Below are positions 1 through 6,952 of a DNA stretch of 64,000 nt, in pieces. This stretch comes from Pyxidicoccus sp. MSG2. Lineage in GTDB: Bacteria > Myxococcota > Myxococcia > Myxococcales > Myxococcaceae. Under the pieces are notes generated by a model. It did not search any database. It saw only the letters and a program-made list of their open reading frames with translations, and had not been told where the DNA came from. Where the stretch lies: positions 7,954,001 through 8,018,000 of the forward strand of contig NZ_JAPNKC010000001.1 in the NCBI RefSeq assembly GCF_026626705.1, given 5' to 3'. Numbering within the stretch: the first letter of the stretch is position 1; each line of letters starts with the position of its first letter. The position numbers and the translations under genes are program-made.

Positions 1-1
1 G

Positions 2-673
2 GAGACCCGCCGCCTCGCGGCGCGGCGGTTCGCGGAGCAGTGGCCGGAGTACTGGCGCGAGGCCCTCGCCGCCCACACGGCGCACGCGACGTGGCCGGAG
101 CGGGAGCGCGAGCGGGTGGCGTGGACCCGGAGGGTCCTGGCCGGCGAGCACGAGGCCGTCCTGGAGTCCGTGCAGCGCGAGCTGGAGGCCCTGGAGCTCC
201 CCTTCGCGTCCCGGTGCGAGGTCCACCTCGACGGCGCAGCGCGCGCCTTCCTCGCGGTGGACCTTCCCGAAATCGACGACGTCGCCCCCGAGGTGAAGCA
301 GCGCATGCGGTGGGACGGGACGATGGAGGAGACCGGACACAGGACGAAGGTGGAGCGCCACGAGGACTACCTCCGGCTGGTCGCCGGGCTGGGACTGCTG
401 CTGGCCCGGACCACCTTCATGGCCGCGCCCACCATGCGCCATGTTTCGGTGGCGGGCTTCACGCCGCGGCGCCAGGGAGGCAGTGGCGCCCTCGCGCCCG
501 AGTGCGTCTACGAGGCCACTTTCAGCCGTGAGGCCGCCGCCTCCTGGCACCCGGCGACGGTCGACTCCGTGCGAGTGCTCGACGCGCCCGCGAACCGCTT
601 CCACCTGGGGCCCGACAAGAAGCTGTGGCGAATCGACCCGCCCGGCTGGTGGGCGGCGCCTCCGGACGTGTGA
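2..673 (+). CDS. Hypothetical protein, 5' end outside window
   Basis: The reading frame is open from base 2 with no start inside the conserved part, so the gene begins upstream of the window; 223 residues are visible before TGA. The visible N-terminal part is rich in Arg, Glu and Trp and looks helical. The centre has a mixed stretch, LPEIDDVAPEVKQRM, typical of a small globular domain. There is no signal peptide, membrane segment or motif that I recognise. An internal ATG at 116 is unlikely to be the true start because upstream codons have the same high-GC third-position bias. Function unknown. Confidence 0.7.
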   Translation, partial: ETRRLAARRFAEQWPEYWREALAAHTAHATWPERERERVAWTRRVLAGEHEAVLESVQRELEALELPFASRCEVHLDGAARAFLAVDLPEIDDVAPEVKQRMRWDGTMEETGHRTKVERHEDYLRLVAGLGLLLARTTFMAAPTMRHVSVAGFTPRRQGGSGALAPECVYEATFSREAAASWHPATVDSVRVLDAPANRFHLGPDKKLWRIDPPGWWAAPPDV

Positions 674-731
674 CGTGCGGGGCGTGTGGGGCTGGATGAA
701 TCTCCGGACCTGAGGTGTAGTTCCCATCCGC

Positions 732-1142
732 ATGCCCGTTTTGCGCTACGTCTTCACGCTGAATGCCGTGCGTGAGCTCGGCCGCCTGGCTCCGGACATC
801 GCTCGTGCGAGAGCGGAGGCTTCCTGGGAAGAGTGTCTCCAGGGCATCCGCGAGGCGTGCACGCTGTCGCTCGGCATGGAGTTCGACACGCTGGTGTGCT
901 TCGACGCGCGCTCCGTGGTCCGCCTGTTCGCGCACGCGGAGCAGGCGCGCATCCTCGCCCGGCTGGTGGACGAGCGGGCGCGGGCCTTCGCGGAGCGGGG
1001 CCAGTTCCAGCAGGCGCTGGAGGACACCGTCTACGCGGGGCAGTTGCTGGCCTGCTCGCGCCAGCGCTTCGGCGTGGCGCGCGACGCGCATGCCGCCCAG
1101 ACGCTGGAGCGCGAGCTGCCCGCATTGACCGAGCAGGGCTGA
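732..1142 (+). CDS. Hypothetical protein, 136 aa
   Basis: A short soluble protein of 136 residues with predominantly helical composition (many Ala, Arg, Glu, Leu) and no signal peptide or membrane segment. It starts at ATG 732, 58 bases after the preceding gene on the same strand. Its stop lies 10 bases from the stop of the convergent YcaQ-like gene. Codon use is typical of the window. I recognise no family; the composition could fit a small regulatory or binding protein, but nothing proves that. Confidence 0.6.
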   Translation: MPVLRYVFTLNAVRELGRLAPDIARARAEASWEECLQGIREACTLSLGMEFDTLVCFDARSVVRLFAHAEQARILARLVDERARAFAERGQFQQALEDTVYAGQLLACSRQRFGVARDAHAAQTLERELPALTEQG

Positions 1143-1152
1143 GCCGCGCCCC

Positions 1153-2331
1153 TCACGCGGCGACGCGGGCCCGGGGACGGCGGACGCGCTCCACGCCGCA
1201 CGCCACCGCATGGCGCGCGAGCGCCGCGTCGAGCGCCGCGTCGTCCAGCTTCACGCCCTTCTCGCGCCAGAGGTTGTCCACGTGCAGCGTGTCCTCGCGC
1301 ACGCGCGCCTCCAGCCGGCCCACCAGCGCTCCCTTGTGCAGCAGCGGGCACACGTACCAGCCCCACTGCCGCTGCGCGGCGGGCTTGTACACCTCCCACA
1401 CGTAGTCGAAGCCGAATGCCAGTCGCACCAGCCCGCGGTCCCACAGCACCGGGTCCAACGGCCCGAGGATGCGCATCCGCTCATCCGGCTCCGGGAAGTC
1501 GCGCGCGCGAAAGCCCCGGGGCGCCAGGTACCGCCGGGGCGAGCCCGGCACCATCACCTCCTCCAGCACGCCCTCCTTCACCAGCGTGTCCGGCAGGGGC
1601 GAGGTGCGCACGTCGGTCAGCGTGGACCAGTGCGGCCCGGTGACGCGGCTGAGCAGGCCCGCGGCCTCCACGCGCTCCACGAGGGCCCAGCGCCCGAAGG
1701 TCTCGTCCACCGGCGCGTCCGCGAGGCGGGGCAGGGCGCGGCGGGGCACGTCGTACACCTTGCCGCCCGGAGCGCGCCCGCACACCACCACCTGACAGCG
1801 CGTCCACAGCACCTCCAGGGCCATGGCGGTGGCGCGGCCGGTGCCCTTCCAGCCACTCCAGTCCAGCGGCACCACGGGCCCGTGGTCCGTCAGCGTCTTC
1901 GCGGAGGCCGGGCCCAGTTCCTCCACTTCCTTCAGCACCGCGTCGAGCACCGCCTCCGGCACGCGCTTGAGCCGCTCCTCCAACCGCCACCAGGGCGCCT
2001 GGGCAGCGCGCTCGCGGTAGTAGGGGAAGGCGCTGACGGGCAGCAGGCAGCGCTCCTTGGCGAAGTGCTCGAACGCATGGCCCGGCATCAGGTGGCGGTA
2101 CACGTCGCCGCGGACGAGGCCGTCCACGCGCGCCAGCGCCACGAGGTCCGCGTTGGTGCCGATGACGTCGAGCGGGTCCAACTGGATGCAGCGCAGCGCC
2201 TTCAGCAGGGCGCGCACGCCGCGCGCGCCCGGGGGCAGCGCCGGCCGGGTCAGCCCGAGCTGACCCACGAGGTAGCGCCGCGCTTCGTCAGGGGGCAGCG
2301 TCGCGGCGGGAGGAAGGGAAGAACGAGGCAC
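1153..2331 (-). CDS. YcaQ/AlkX-type winged-helix DNA glycosylase (HTH_42)
   Basis: 392 residues from a GTG start. Members of this family (AlkX/YcaQ, AlkZ) excise alkylated bases and unhook interstrand crosslinks. The diagnostic Gln-x-Asp catalytic motif is present as CIQLDPLDVI near residues 48-57, followed by the family segment with YRHLMPGHAFEHFAKE. The length fits AlkX-like proteins (about 400 aa). The C-terminal half carries the winged-helix and beta-barrel region with conserved aromatic residues (ending in REDTLHVDNLW). The gene is followed by nothing on its strand and preceded by a small acidic protein gene 57 bases upstream. No clear ribosome site precedes the GTG, so the exact start is uncertain. 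Family assignment is strong; the crosslink substrate is inferred from homologues. Confidence 0.85.
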   Translation of the reverse strand: MPRSSLPPAATLPPDEARRYLVGQLGLTRPALPPGARGVRALLKALRCIQLDPLDVIGTNADLVALARVDGLVRGDVYRHLMPGHAFEHFAKERCLLPVSAFPYYRERAAQAPWWRLEERLKRVPEAVLDAVLKEVEELGPASAKTLTDHGPVVPLDWSGWKGTGRATAMALEVLWTRCQVVVCGRAPGGKVYDVPRRALPRLADAPVDETFGRWALVERVEAAGLLSRVTGPHWSTLTDVRTSPLPDTLVKEGVLEEVMVPGSPRRYLAPRGFRARDFPEPDERMRILGPLDPVLWDRGLVRLAFGFDYVWEVYKPAAQRQWGWYVCPLLHKGALVGRLEARVREDTLHVDNLWREKGVKLDDAALDAALARHAVACGVERVRRPRARVAA

Positions 2332-2388
2332 GGAGCGGAACGTTAACAGCGCCCCGCCTTGGTGCCTCGCCTTCCGAGCGACGGATGG

Positions 2389-2706
2389 CTACTCCCGCTG
2401 CGACACCGGCTCCTCGCCGCGCCTGCGGGCCTCTTCGTCCTCCTCGGGGCTGCGGGACTCGGGCTCCGGCTCCAGCCGGGCCTGGCGCTCGCTGGCCTCC
2501 CAGGACTCGTCTGCGTCACGGGCATGCACGCGGGCGGCGGCCTCGTCGTCCTGAGCGCCCGTCCACGTGGTGTGTCCGCCGGCATAACCCTCCAGCGGGC
2601 GGGGGCCCCGGTGGGACTCCACGTCCAGGTCCTTCCGCTCCTCCTCGCGCAGCCGCTCCCGCTCCTGCTCCCGCTGGTGCTGCTTGTCGCTGGGGTTGTC
2701 CGCCAT
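2389..2706 (-). CDS. Small highly charged hydrophilic protein
   Basis: 105 residues starting at ATG 2706 with a very good ribosome site (GGAGGTGA about 7 bases upstream), which makes this gene credible despite its low complexity. The protein is almost entirely Glu, Arg, Asp, Gln and Ser, with no Cys and no hydrophobic segment, and is likely disordered. The N-terminal half contains an Arg/Glu alternating stretch (QREQERERLREEERKD) resembling a single charged helix. Role unknown; a stress-related or nucleoid-associated small protein is one possibility but nothing shows it. Confidence 0.65.
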   Translation of the reverse strand: MADNPSDKQHQREQERERLREEERKDLDVESHRGPRPLEGYAGGHTTWTGAQDDEAAARVHARDADESWEASERQARLEPEPESRSPEEDEEARRRGEEPVSQRE

Positions 2707-2822
2707 GGTGCTGTCACCTCCAGCCCCAAGGTGCGGCCCGCCCTGGAGGACGGCAGCGGGGGAGCGGGCGCTCGTGCCTGGCAGCATGCCCGGCGGACAC
2801 CCGGGCAGCTGCCGCGCGTGGC

Positions 2823-3794
2823 TCAGCGCATGCGCAGCACGACCTTGCCCGTCGCCCGCCGGGCCTCCAGCTCGCGCAGTGCCTGGGCCCCCTGCTCCAG
2901 CGGGAAGACGCTGCCCACCACCGGCTCCAGCACGCCCTGGTCCGCCATCGCCTCCAAATCCTTGGCGATGGTGGGCGTCAGCGACGGCTCGTGCAGGAGG
3001 AAGCCGCCCCAGGCCACGCCCACCAGGTCGATGTTGCGCAGCAGCAGCCGGTTCACCTGCACCTCGGGGATGCGGCCGCCCGCGAAGCCCACCACGAGCA
3101 GCCGGCCCTCGGGCGCCAGGCACTTCAGACTCTTGTCGAAGATGTCGCCGCCCACGGGGTCCAGCACCACGTTGGCCCCCAGGCCGCCCGTCTTCTCGCG
3201 CACCTGGGCCACCCAGTCCCCGGTGGACAGCAGCACCTCGTGCGCCCCGGCCTTCCTCGCGACTTCGGCCTTGCGCTCGTCGCTCACGACGGCGAGCACG
3301 CGCGCGCCCGCGCCCCGGGCCACCTGCACCGCCGCCGTCCCCACGCCGCCCGCCGCGCCGTGGACCACCACCGCGTCCCCCGACTTCACCCGGCCGCGCC
3401 GGTGCAGCGCGAAGTGGGCCGTGTGGTAGTTCATCACCACGCCCGCCGCCGCCTCGAAGCTCCAGCGCGCGGGGATGGGGAACACCATCTCCGGCGGTAT
3501 CGCCGCGACTTCCGCGAAGCCGCCCAGCCCGAAGCTGAACGCCATCACCCGCTGCCCCGGCTTCAACGCCGAGCGCTCCGGCGCGCTGCGCACCACGCCC
3601 GCCACCTCCACGCCCGGCACGAAGGGCAGCGCGGGCTTCATCTGGTACTGCCCGCGCGTGAGCAGCAGGTCCGGGAAGCTCACGCCCGCCGCCGCCACGT
3701 CGATGAGCACCACGTCATTGGACTCGGGCTCTGGGATGTCCACGAGCTGGAGTCCGTCCGGTCCGTCCAGCCGCTGCAGTTGCAGTGCGCGCAT
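2823..3794 (-). CDS. NADPH:quinone oxidoreductase family protein (MDR superfamily)
   Basis: 323 residues, the usual length for zinc-independent medium-chain dehydrogenases/reductases of the quinone oxidoreductase group. The N-terminal GroES-like domain (about 1-125) has the typical PFVPGVEVAGVV segment. The Rossmann domain carries VVVHGAAGGVGTAAVQVA (about 143-160) for NADPH binding. Catalytic and structural zinc Cys residues of alcohol dehydrogenases are absent, as expected for this subfamily. The start at ATG 3794 has GGAGGTAG upstream. The probable reaction is NADPH-dependent reduction of quinones or enoyl ketones; the physiological substrate cannot be told. The permuted tRNA loci lie just upstream, transcribed away from it. 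Confidence 0.9.
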   Translation of the reverse strand: MRALQLQRLDGPDGLQLVDIPEPESNDVVLIDVAAAGVSFPDLLLTRGQYQMKPALPFVPGVEVAGVVRSAPERSALKPGQRVMAFSFGLGGFAEVAAIPPEMVFPIPARWSFEAAAGVVMNYHTAHFALHRRGRVKSGDAVVVHGAAGGVGTAAVQVARGAGARVLAVVSDERKAEVARKAGAHEVLLSTGDWVAQVREKTGGLGANVVLDPVGGDIFDKSLKCLAPEGRLLVVGFAGGRIPEVQVNRLLLRNIDLVGVAWGGFLLHEPSLTPTIAKDLEAMADQGVLEPVVGSVFPLEQGAQALRELEARRATGKVVLRMR

Positions 3795-3962
3795 TGCCTG
3801 TCTACCTCCAGGGTGGGCCCCTAGCGTAGCGGCCCCACCGGGACGCGGTGCGAGAGGATTCGCGGAAAATGAAGTCTCCGCGTCAGGGCCCGCGCGTCGC
3901 GCGCGTCCTTCTCCTCGCAGGCAAGGTCGACGGTGGTAACGCCCGATACCGAGCCACCTCTT
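3795..3962. other. Intergenic region upstream of the permuted tRNA loci
   Basis: 168 bases between the divergent quinone oxidoreductase and the first permuted tRNA module. I searched it for a conventional 5' tRNA half that could pair with the 3' half at 3997-4029 and found none. It should hold the promoter for the tRNA modules, but I see no convincing -35/-10 pair; GATACC near 3949 is a weak -10 candidate. Confidence 0.4.
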
Positions 3963-4109
3963 TTGAAGCGCCCGGCTGGTGAGGCCCTACACGCACTCAT
4001 TGTTGGTTCGAATCCAACTTCCGCCACCAATGGCGGAATAGCCAAATGGTAAAGGCACTCGATTCATATTCGAGCTTCACCCGATGGCTTCACTCCTCGG
4101 GCGCTTCAA
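3963..4109 (+). ncRNA. Permuted tRNA precursor module 1 with flanking clamp helices
   Basis: The outer helix pairs 3963-3974 (TTGAAGCGCCCG) with 4098-4109 (CGGGCGCTTCAA), 12 perfect base pairs. A 3x3 internal loop follows (3975-3977 / 4095-4097). Then comes a 9-bp inner helix, 3978-3986 (GGTGAGGCC) with 4086-4094 (GGCTTCACT), with G-U pairs at positions 1 and 6. Directly inside it on the 5' side lies CTACACGC (3987-3994), shared exactly with module 2. The tRNA halves fill the interior in the order 3' half then 5' half. The design brings the two ends that must be joined next to each other. Structure is seen in the sequence; its processing role is inferred. Confidence 0.75.
3997..4075 (+). tRNA. 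Circularly permuted tRNA, anticodon CAU (Met or Ile2 type)
   Basis: The 3' half comes first: T-arm GTTGG / TTCGAAT / CCAAC (4002-4018), acceptor strand TTCCGCC (4019-4025), A73 and an encoded CCA (4027-4029). Only two bases (AT) separate CCA from the 5' end. The 5' half follows: acceptor GGCGGAA (4032-4038, 7/7 pairs with the 3' strand), TA, a D-arm with GCC/GGC and a GG-containing loop, and a complete anticodon arm CTCGA / TTCATAT / TCGAG (4058-4074) with CAU at 4065-4067. The break therefore lies in the variable loop, which joining would restore as TCATT or CTCATT (5-6 bases). All canonical tRNA features are intact, including T33 and the TTCGAAT T-loop. Elongator Met versus lysidine-modified Ile2 cannot be decided from sequence alone. 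Confidence 0.8.
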
Positions 4110-4126
4110 TACCTCTCACACGTTTC

Positions 4127-4265
4127 GACGTCCGGCCGGAGTGGCCCTACACGCCCTGGGTGCTTGTTGTCGCCGGTTCGAATCCGGCTCTCCCGACTGC
4201 TGCCGGGAGATAGCTCAGTGGTAGAGCGCGAGCCTGAAAACACACGGCTACTCCACTCGGACGTC
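4127..4265 (+). ncRNA. Permuted tRNA precursor module 2 with flanking clamp helices
   Basis: Same architecture as module 1, beginning 17 bases after it. Outer helix 4127-4134 (GACGTCCG) pairs with 4258-4265 (CGGACGTC), 8 bp. A 3x3 internal loop follows (4135-4137 / 4255-4257). The 9-bp inner helix is 4138-4146 (GGAGTGGCC) with 4246-4254 (GGCTACTCC), with a G-U at pair 6 as in module 1. The octamer CTACACGC occupies 4147-4154. Relative to module 1 the outer helix sequence is different but still complementary, and inner pairs 3 and 5 switch U-A to A-U and A-U to U-A. This is covariation that argues for selection on RNA structure. Confidence 0.75.
4157..4235 (+). tRNA. Circularly permuted tRNA-Pro(UGG)
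   Basis: The 3' half is first: TGGGT (positions 34-38), anticodon-stem strand GCTTG (4162-4166), variable loop TTGTC, T-arm GCCGG / TTCGAAT / CCGGC (4172-4188), acceptor TCTCCCG (4189-4195) and A73. No CCA is encoded; a 7-base linker CTGCTGC follows. The 5' half begins with acceptor CGGGAGA (4204-4210, 7/7 pairs), then TA, D-arm GCTC/GAGC, G26, stem CGAGC (4229-4233) and CT (positions 32-33). Joining after T4235 to T4157 gives loop CTTGGGT, anticodon UGG with G37. The C1-G72 pair and G37 are hallmarks of tRNA-Pro, which supports this junction over reading the unjoined CTGAAAA as a Phe loop. Confidence 0.8.
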
Positions 4266-4616
4266 ATCTTCCTTCCCGACAGCTCCCGTCCCGGCCGCGC
4301 GATGCGGGTGCCAATGGCACCCCGTCGACGTGGCCCGGGCGCGTTTGCTGCCGTGGCTTCGCGCGCGGACCCCGCAAATGTTTTTCCGGCCACGGGTTTC
4401 TTCGAGAAAATGCGCCGATCTCGATCTGACCTGTCACGTTCTGCCTTGGTCCGCACGGACTCGGCCGGGTACTTCTAAGCCCATGGAACTTTTAAGTTTC
4501 CATGACAAAGCTTGATTTCTGAGAAGAGGTGACAACGTGAAATAATCGCGCAACCTTGAAATCCCCGTCACCTTCATGCGACCATGCTTCCTAATCTTTC
4601 CACTTAGGAGGATTAC
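4266..4616 (+). other. Intergenic region between permuted tRNAs and M4 peptidase
   Basis: 351 bases without a convincing gene. At 4306-4322 a 7-bp hairpin (GGGTGCC / GGCACCC, loop AAT) could end the tRNA transcript, although no T-tract follows. From about 4470 the sequence becomes clearly AT-richer than the genome, as expected for the promoter of the peptidase gene, and contains an inverted repeat at 4482-4504. I could not fix a -35/-10 pair. No second 3' tRNA half occurs here that could pair with the 5' half at 4204-4235. Confidence 0.5.
4482..4504. repeat. Inverted repeat upstream of M4 peptidase gene
   Basis: CATGGAACTT and AAGTTTCCATG form a near-perfect inverted repeat around a central TT, with one extra T in the right arm. 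It lies 113 bases upstream of the peptidase start in an AT-rich patch, so it could be an operator or a small hairpin in the leader. Function is inferred from position only. Confidence 0.5.
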
Positions 4617-6848
4617 ATGGTGCAGAGCAAGAGAGTGCGCGGAGCGCTCGGAATCGCGGCGATTTCCGTTGTTGTCGGCTGCAACGAGTCCACCCCTGCT
4701 CCCGAGGCCAACAAGCCCGCGGAGGCTGCCCACACGGCGGCGTTGGAGAATGGGCAGAACGTAGTATCCAAGGACGGGGCGGGAATCGCCACGTTCATCA
4801 CGGGCAACCTGGCCCCGGCGCCGGAGATTCCGGCCGAGGGCGCTGCGTCCCTGCAGCGTGATGCGCTGGCCCCGGTGGTCGAGGCCCTGGCCCCGGCGTT
4901 CCACCTGGCCCCGGCCAACCTGGTCTTCACGAAGGGCTACACGGATCCGCAGGGCGACAGCCACTTCCGGTACGCCGTGCGTCACAACGACATCCCCGTG
5001 TTCGGCGGTGAGTTCCGCCTGCACGTGCGTGCCGGGCAGGTCATCGCGGCGAACACCAACGTTCGCAGCGACCTGAAGGCGGACGCCAAGCCCGCCATCG
5101 CCGCCGAGGAGGCGCTGTCCTCTGCCGCGTCGGACCGCGAGACGGTCGCGGGCGCCGTCACCAGCCCCGAGACGGAGCTGGTGTACTTCCGTGACGGCGA
5201 TGAGCTGCGCCTGATGTACAAGCTCGTGCAGACGGGCGAGAAGGCGGACGGCACCCCCGTGCGCGACATCCTGCTGGTCGACGCGAAGAGCGGCGACGTG
5301 CAGCTGCGCATCCCGCAGATCAAGGAGGCGCTCAACCGCCGCCTGCACAACCTCAACCACGGCACCTCGCTGCCGGGCCCCGTGGCCCGCACCGAGGGTC
5401 AGGCCCCCGTGGCCGACGCGGTGGTCAACACCAACTACGACCACCTGGGCACCGTCTACAACTGCTACCAGACGCTGTTCGGCCGCGACTCGCTCAACAA
5501 CGCGGGTGGCATGCTCATCAGCTCGGTGCACTACAGCAACAACTACGTGAACGCCTTCTGGGACGGTACCCAGATGGTGTACGGCGATGGCGACGGGGTG
5601 AATGCCTCGAACCTGGCCAACTCGCTGGACGTGACGGCGCACGAGCTGACGCACGCCGTGACGGAGTACGAGTCGGACCTCATCTACTCGGGTGAGTCCG
5701 GTGGTCTGAACGAGTCCATGTCGGACATCTTCGGCGCGGTCTGCGAGTGGTACGGCGACGGCTCCGGTCCTGTGTCTCCCCGCCACTGGCTGGTGGGCGA
5801 CGACGTGTGGACGCCGAGCATCCCGAACGACGCGCTCCGCTACATGAACGACCCCGTGCTGGACGGGGACTCGCTGGACTACTACCCGAACTACGGCTCG
5901 GGCGTGGACGTGCACTACAGCTCCGGCATCTCCAACCTGGCGTTCTACCTGCTGTCGCAGGGTGGCACGCACCCGCGCGGCAAGACCACCCAGGTCGTCG
6001 CGGGCATCGGCATCGAGAAGGCCGGCCAGATCTTCTACAGGGCCAACCGGGACCTGCTCCTGCCCTCGTCCAACTTCGAGGCCGCGAAGACGGCCACGGA
6101 GCAGGCGGCGGCGCAGCTGGGCTACGACGCGGCGACCATCGCCTCGGTGAGCAACGCGTGGAAGGCCGTCGGCGTCGGCGTGCCGATTCCTCCTCCGCCG
6201 ACGGACCCGCTCGAGAAGGACCTGCCGATCACGGGCATCTCCGGCTCCAGCGGTTCGCTGAAGTACTACAAGGTGACCATCCCCGAGGGTGCGTACGACC
6301 TGACCTTCACGCTGTCCGGTGGCACGGGTGACGCGGACCTGTACGTTCGCTACAACAACGCGCCGACGACCACCTCGTACGACTGCCGTCCGTACCGCTC
6401 GGGCAACGAAGAGACCTGCGCCTTCGCGGCTCCTTCGCACGGCACCTGGTACGTGATGCTGCGCGGCTTCAGCGCCTACGCCAACACCTCTCTGAAGGTG
6501 ACCTGGAAGGGCGGCTACATCCCGGTGGTGAGCGGCGTGCCGTACAAGTACTTCAGCGGCGCGGCGGGCTCGTCCACGGTGTTCACCATCACCATGCCGG
6601 AGCGCAAGCCGGGCACGGGCAAGAACAGCCTGTACATCTCGACGGGCGAGGGCTACGGCAACCCCGACGTGTACGTGAAGCTCGGCTCTGCCCCGACGAA
6701 GTCCGACTACGACTGCCGCAGCGTGAAGGAGCACATGTCCGAGACGTGCAACCTCCTGAACGTGCCGGCGGGCAAGTACTACATCGAGGTCTTCGGCGCG
6801 AAGGGTGGCTACGAGGACATCGCCTTCATCGCCTCGTACCTCCAGTAG
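4617..6848 (+). CDS. Secreted M4 (thermolysin-like) metallopeptidase with PPC domains
   Basis: 743 residues; the start has AGGAGG 5 bases upstream. The N-terminus is a lipoprotein-type signal peptide ending VVVG-C22. An FTP/PepSY propeptide follows (about 65-240, with FGGEFRLHVRAG), then the M4 catalytic domain (about 260-520). Zinc site: HELTH at 342-346 and Glu366 in GGLNESMSDIFG. His433 in DVHYSSG matches thermolysin His231. Two C-terminal PPC domains (about 540-625 and 645-740) each contain DLYV- or DVYV-type strands and a YDCR motif. It is a proenzyme that probably cleaves external protein, fitting predatory or saprophytic myxobacteria. A paralogue with the same order lies at 60251-62443. 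Confidence 0.95.
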   Translation: MVQSKRVRGALGIAAISVVVGCNESTPAPEANKPAEAAHTAALENGQNVVSKDGAGIATFITGNLAPAPEIPAEGAASLQRDALAPVVEALAPAFHLAPANLVFTKGYTDPQGDSHFRYAVRHNDIPVFGGEFRLHVRAGQVIAANTNVRSDLKADAKPAIAAEEALSSAASDRETVAGAVTSPETELVYFRDGDELRLMYKLVQTGEKADGTPVRDILLVDAKSGDVQLRIPQIKEALNRRLHNLNHGTSLPGPVARTEGQAPVADAVVNTNYDHLGTVYNCYQTLFGRDSLNNAGGMLISSVHYSNNYVNAFWDGTQMVYGDGDGVNASNLANSLDVTAHELTHAVTEYESDLIYSGESGGLNESMSDIFGAVCEWYGDGSGPVSPRHWLVGDDVWTPSIPNDALRYMNDPVLDGDSLDYYPNYGSGVDVHYSSGISNLAFYLLSQGGTHPRGKTTQVVAGIGIEKAGQIFYRANRDLLLPSSNFEAAKTATEQAAAQLGYDAATIASVSNAWKAVGVGVPIPPPPTDPLEKDLPITGISGSSGSLKYYKVTIPEGAYDLTFTLSGGTGDADLYVRYNNAPTTTSYDCRPYRSGNEETCAFAAPSHGTWYVMLRGFSAYANTSLKVTWKGGYIPVVSGVPYKYFSGAAGSSTVFTITMPERKPGTGKNSLYISTGEGYGNPDVYVKLGSAPTKSDYDCRSVKEHMSETCNLLNVPAGKYYIEVFGAKGGYEDIAFIASYLQ

Positions 6849-6864
6849 TCAGCCGTCTGAAGTG

Positions 6865-6888
6865 ACGGCGCGGCGAAAGCCGCGCCGT
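6865..6888 (+). terminator. Hairpin after M4 peptidase gene
   Basis: ACGGCGCGGC and GCCGCGCCGT form a perfect 10-bp stem closed by a GAAA tetraloop, 17 bases after the stop codon. No T-tract follows, which is common for high-GC genomes. It lies between two convergent genes. Confidence 0.7.
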
Positions 6889-6892
6889 TGAG

Positions 6893-6927
6893 GCCCCGGG
6901 TCGTCCGCTCAGGCGGGCACCCGGGGC
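6893..6927 (-). terminator. Hairpin after metallophosphoesterase gene
   Basis: GCCCCGGGT and ACCCGGGGC pair over 9 bp around an inner sequence that can itself pair (CCGC/GCGG). It lies 26 bases beyond the minus-strand stop at 6953 and next to the plus-strand hairpin. No T-tract. Confidence 0.55.
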
Positions 6928-6952
6928 TTCGGCTTTTCTGGGAAGGGGTGCT

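Noticed and set aside
3821-4045. Minus-strand open frame containing AEVGFEPT
   Set aside because: This peptide is the usual false translation of a tRNA T-arm on the opposite strand; it covers the permuted tRNA and has no ribosome site.
4229-4240. tRNA-Phe reading of the CTGAAAA loop
   Set aside because: It needs the 3' half to begin exactly at the stem and conflicts with C1-G72; the Pro(UGG) junction fits better.
3963-4265. Conventional tRNA with an intron, using the 5' half of locus 1 and the 3' half of locus 2
   Set aside because: Acceptor strands GGCGGAA and TCTCCCG do not pair, while each half pairs perfectly with its permuted partner.
3963-4265. Group I intron or archaeal bulge-helix-bulge splicing motif
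   Set aside because: The flanks are far too short for a group I core and lack a terminal G at the 3' site; no 4-bp helix with two 3-base bulges can be drawn at the junctions.
3963-4265. Decayed remnant of a tandem tRNA array
   Set aside because: Losing outer halves of tandem tRNAs could give this order, but it does not explain the identical clamp design, the CTACACGC octamer or the covarying helices in both loci.
4106-4456. Minus-strand open frame with ESRIRTGDNKH
   Set aside because: Also a classic tRNA-antisense artefact, spanning the second permuted tRNA and spacer sequence.
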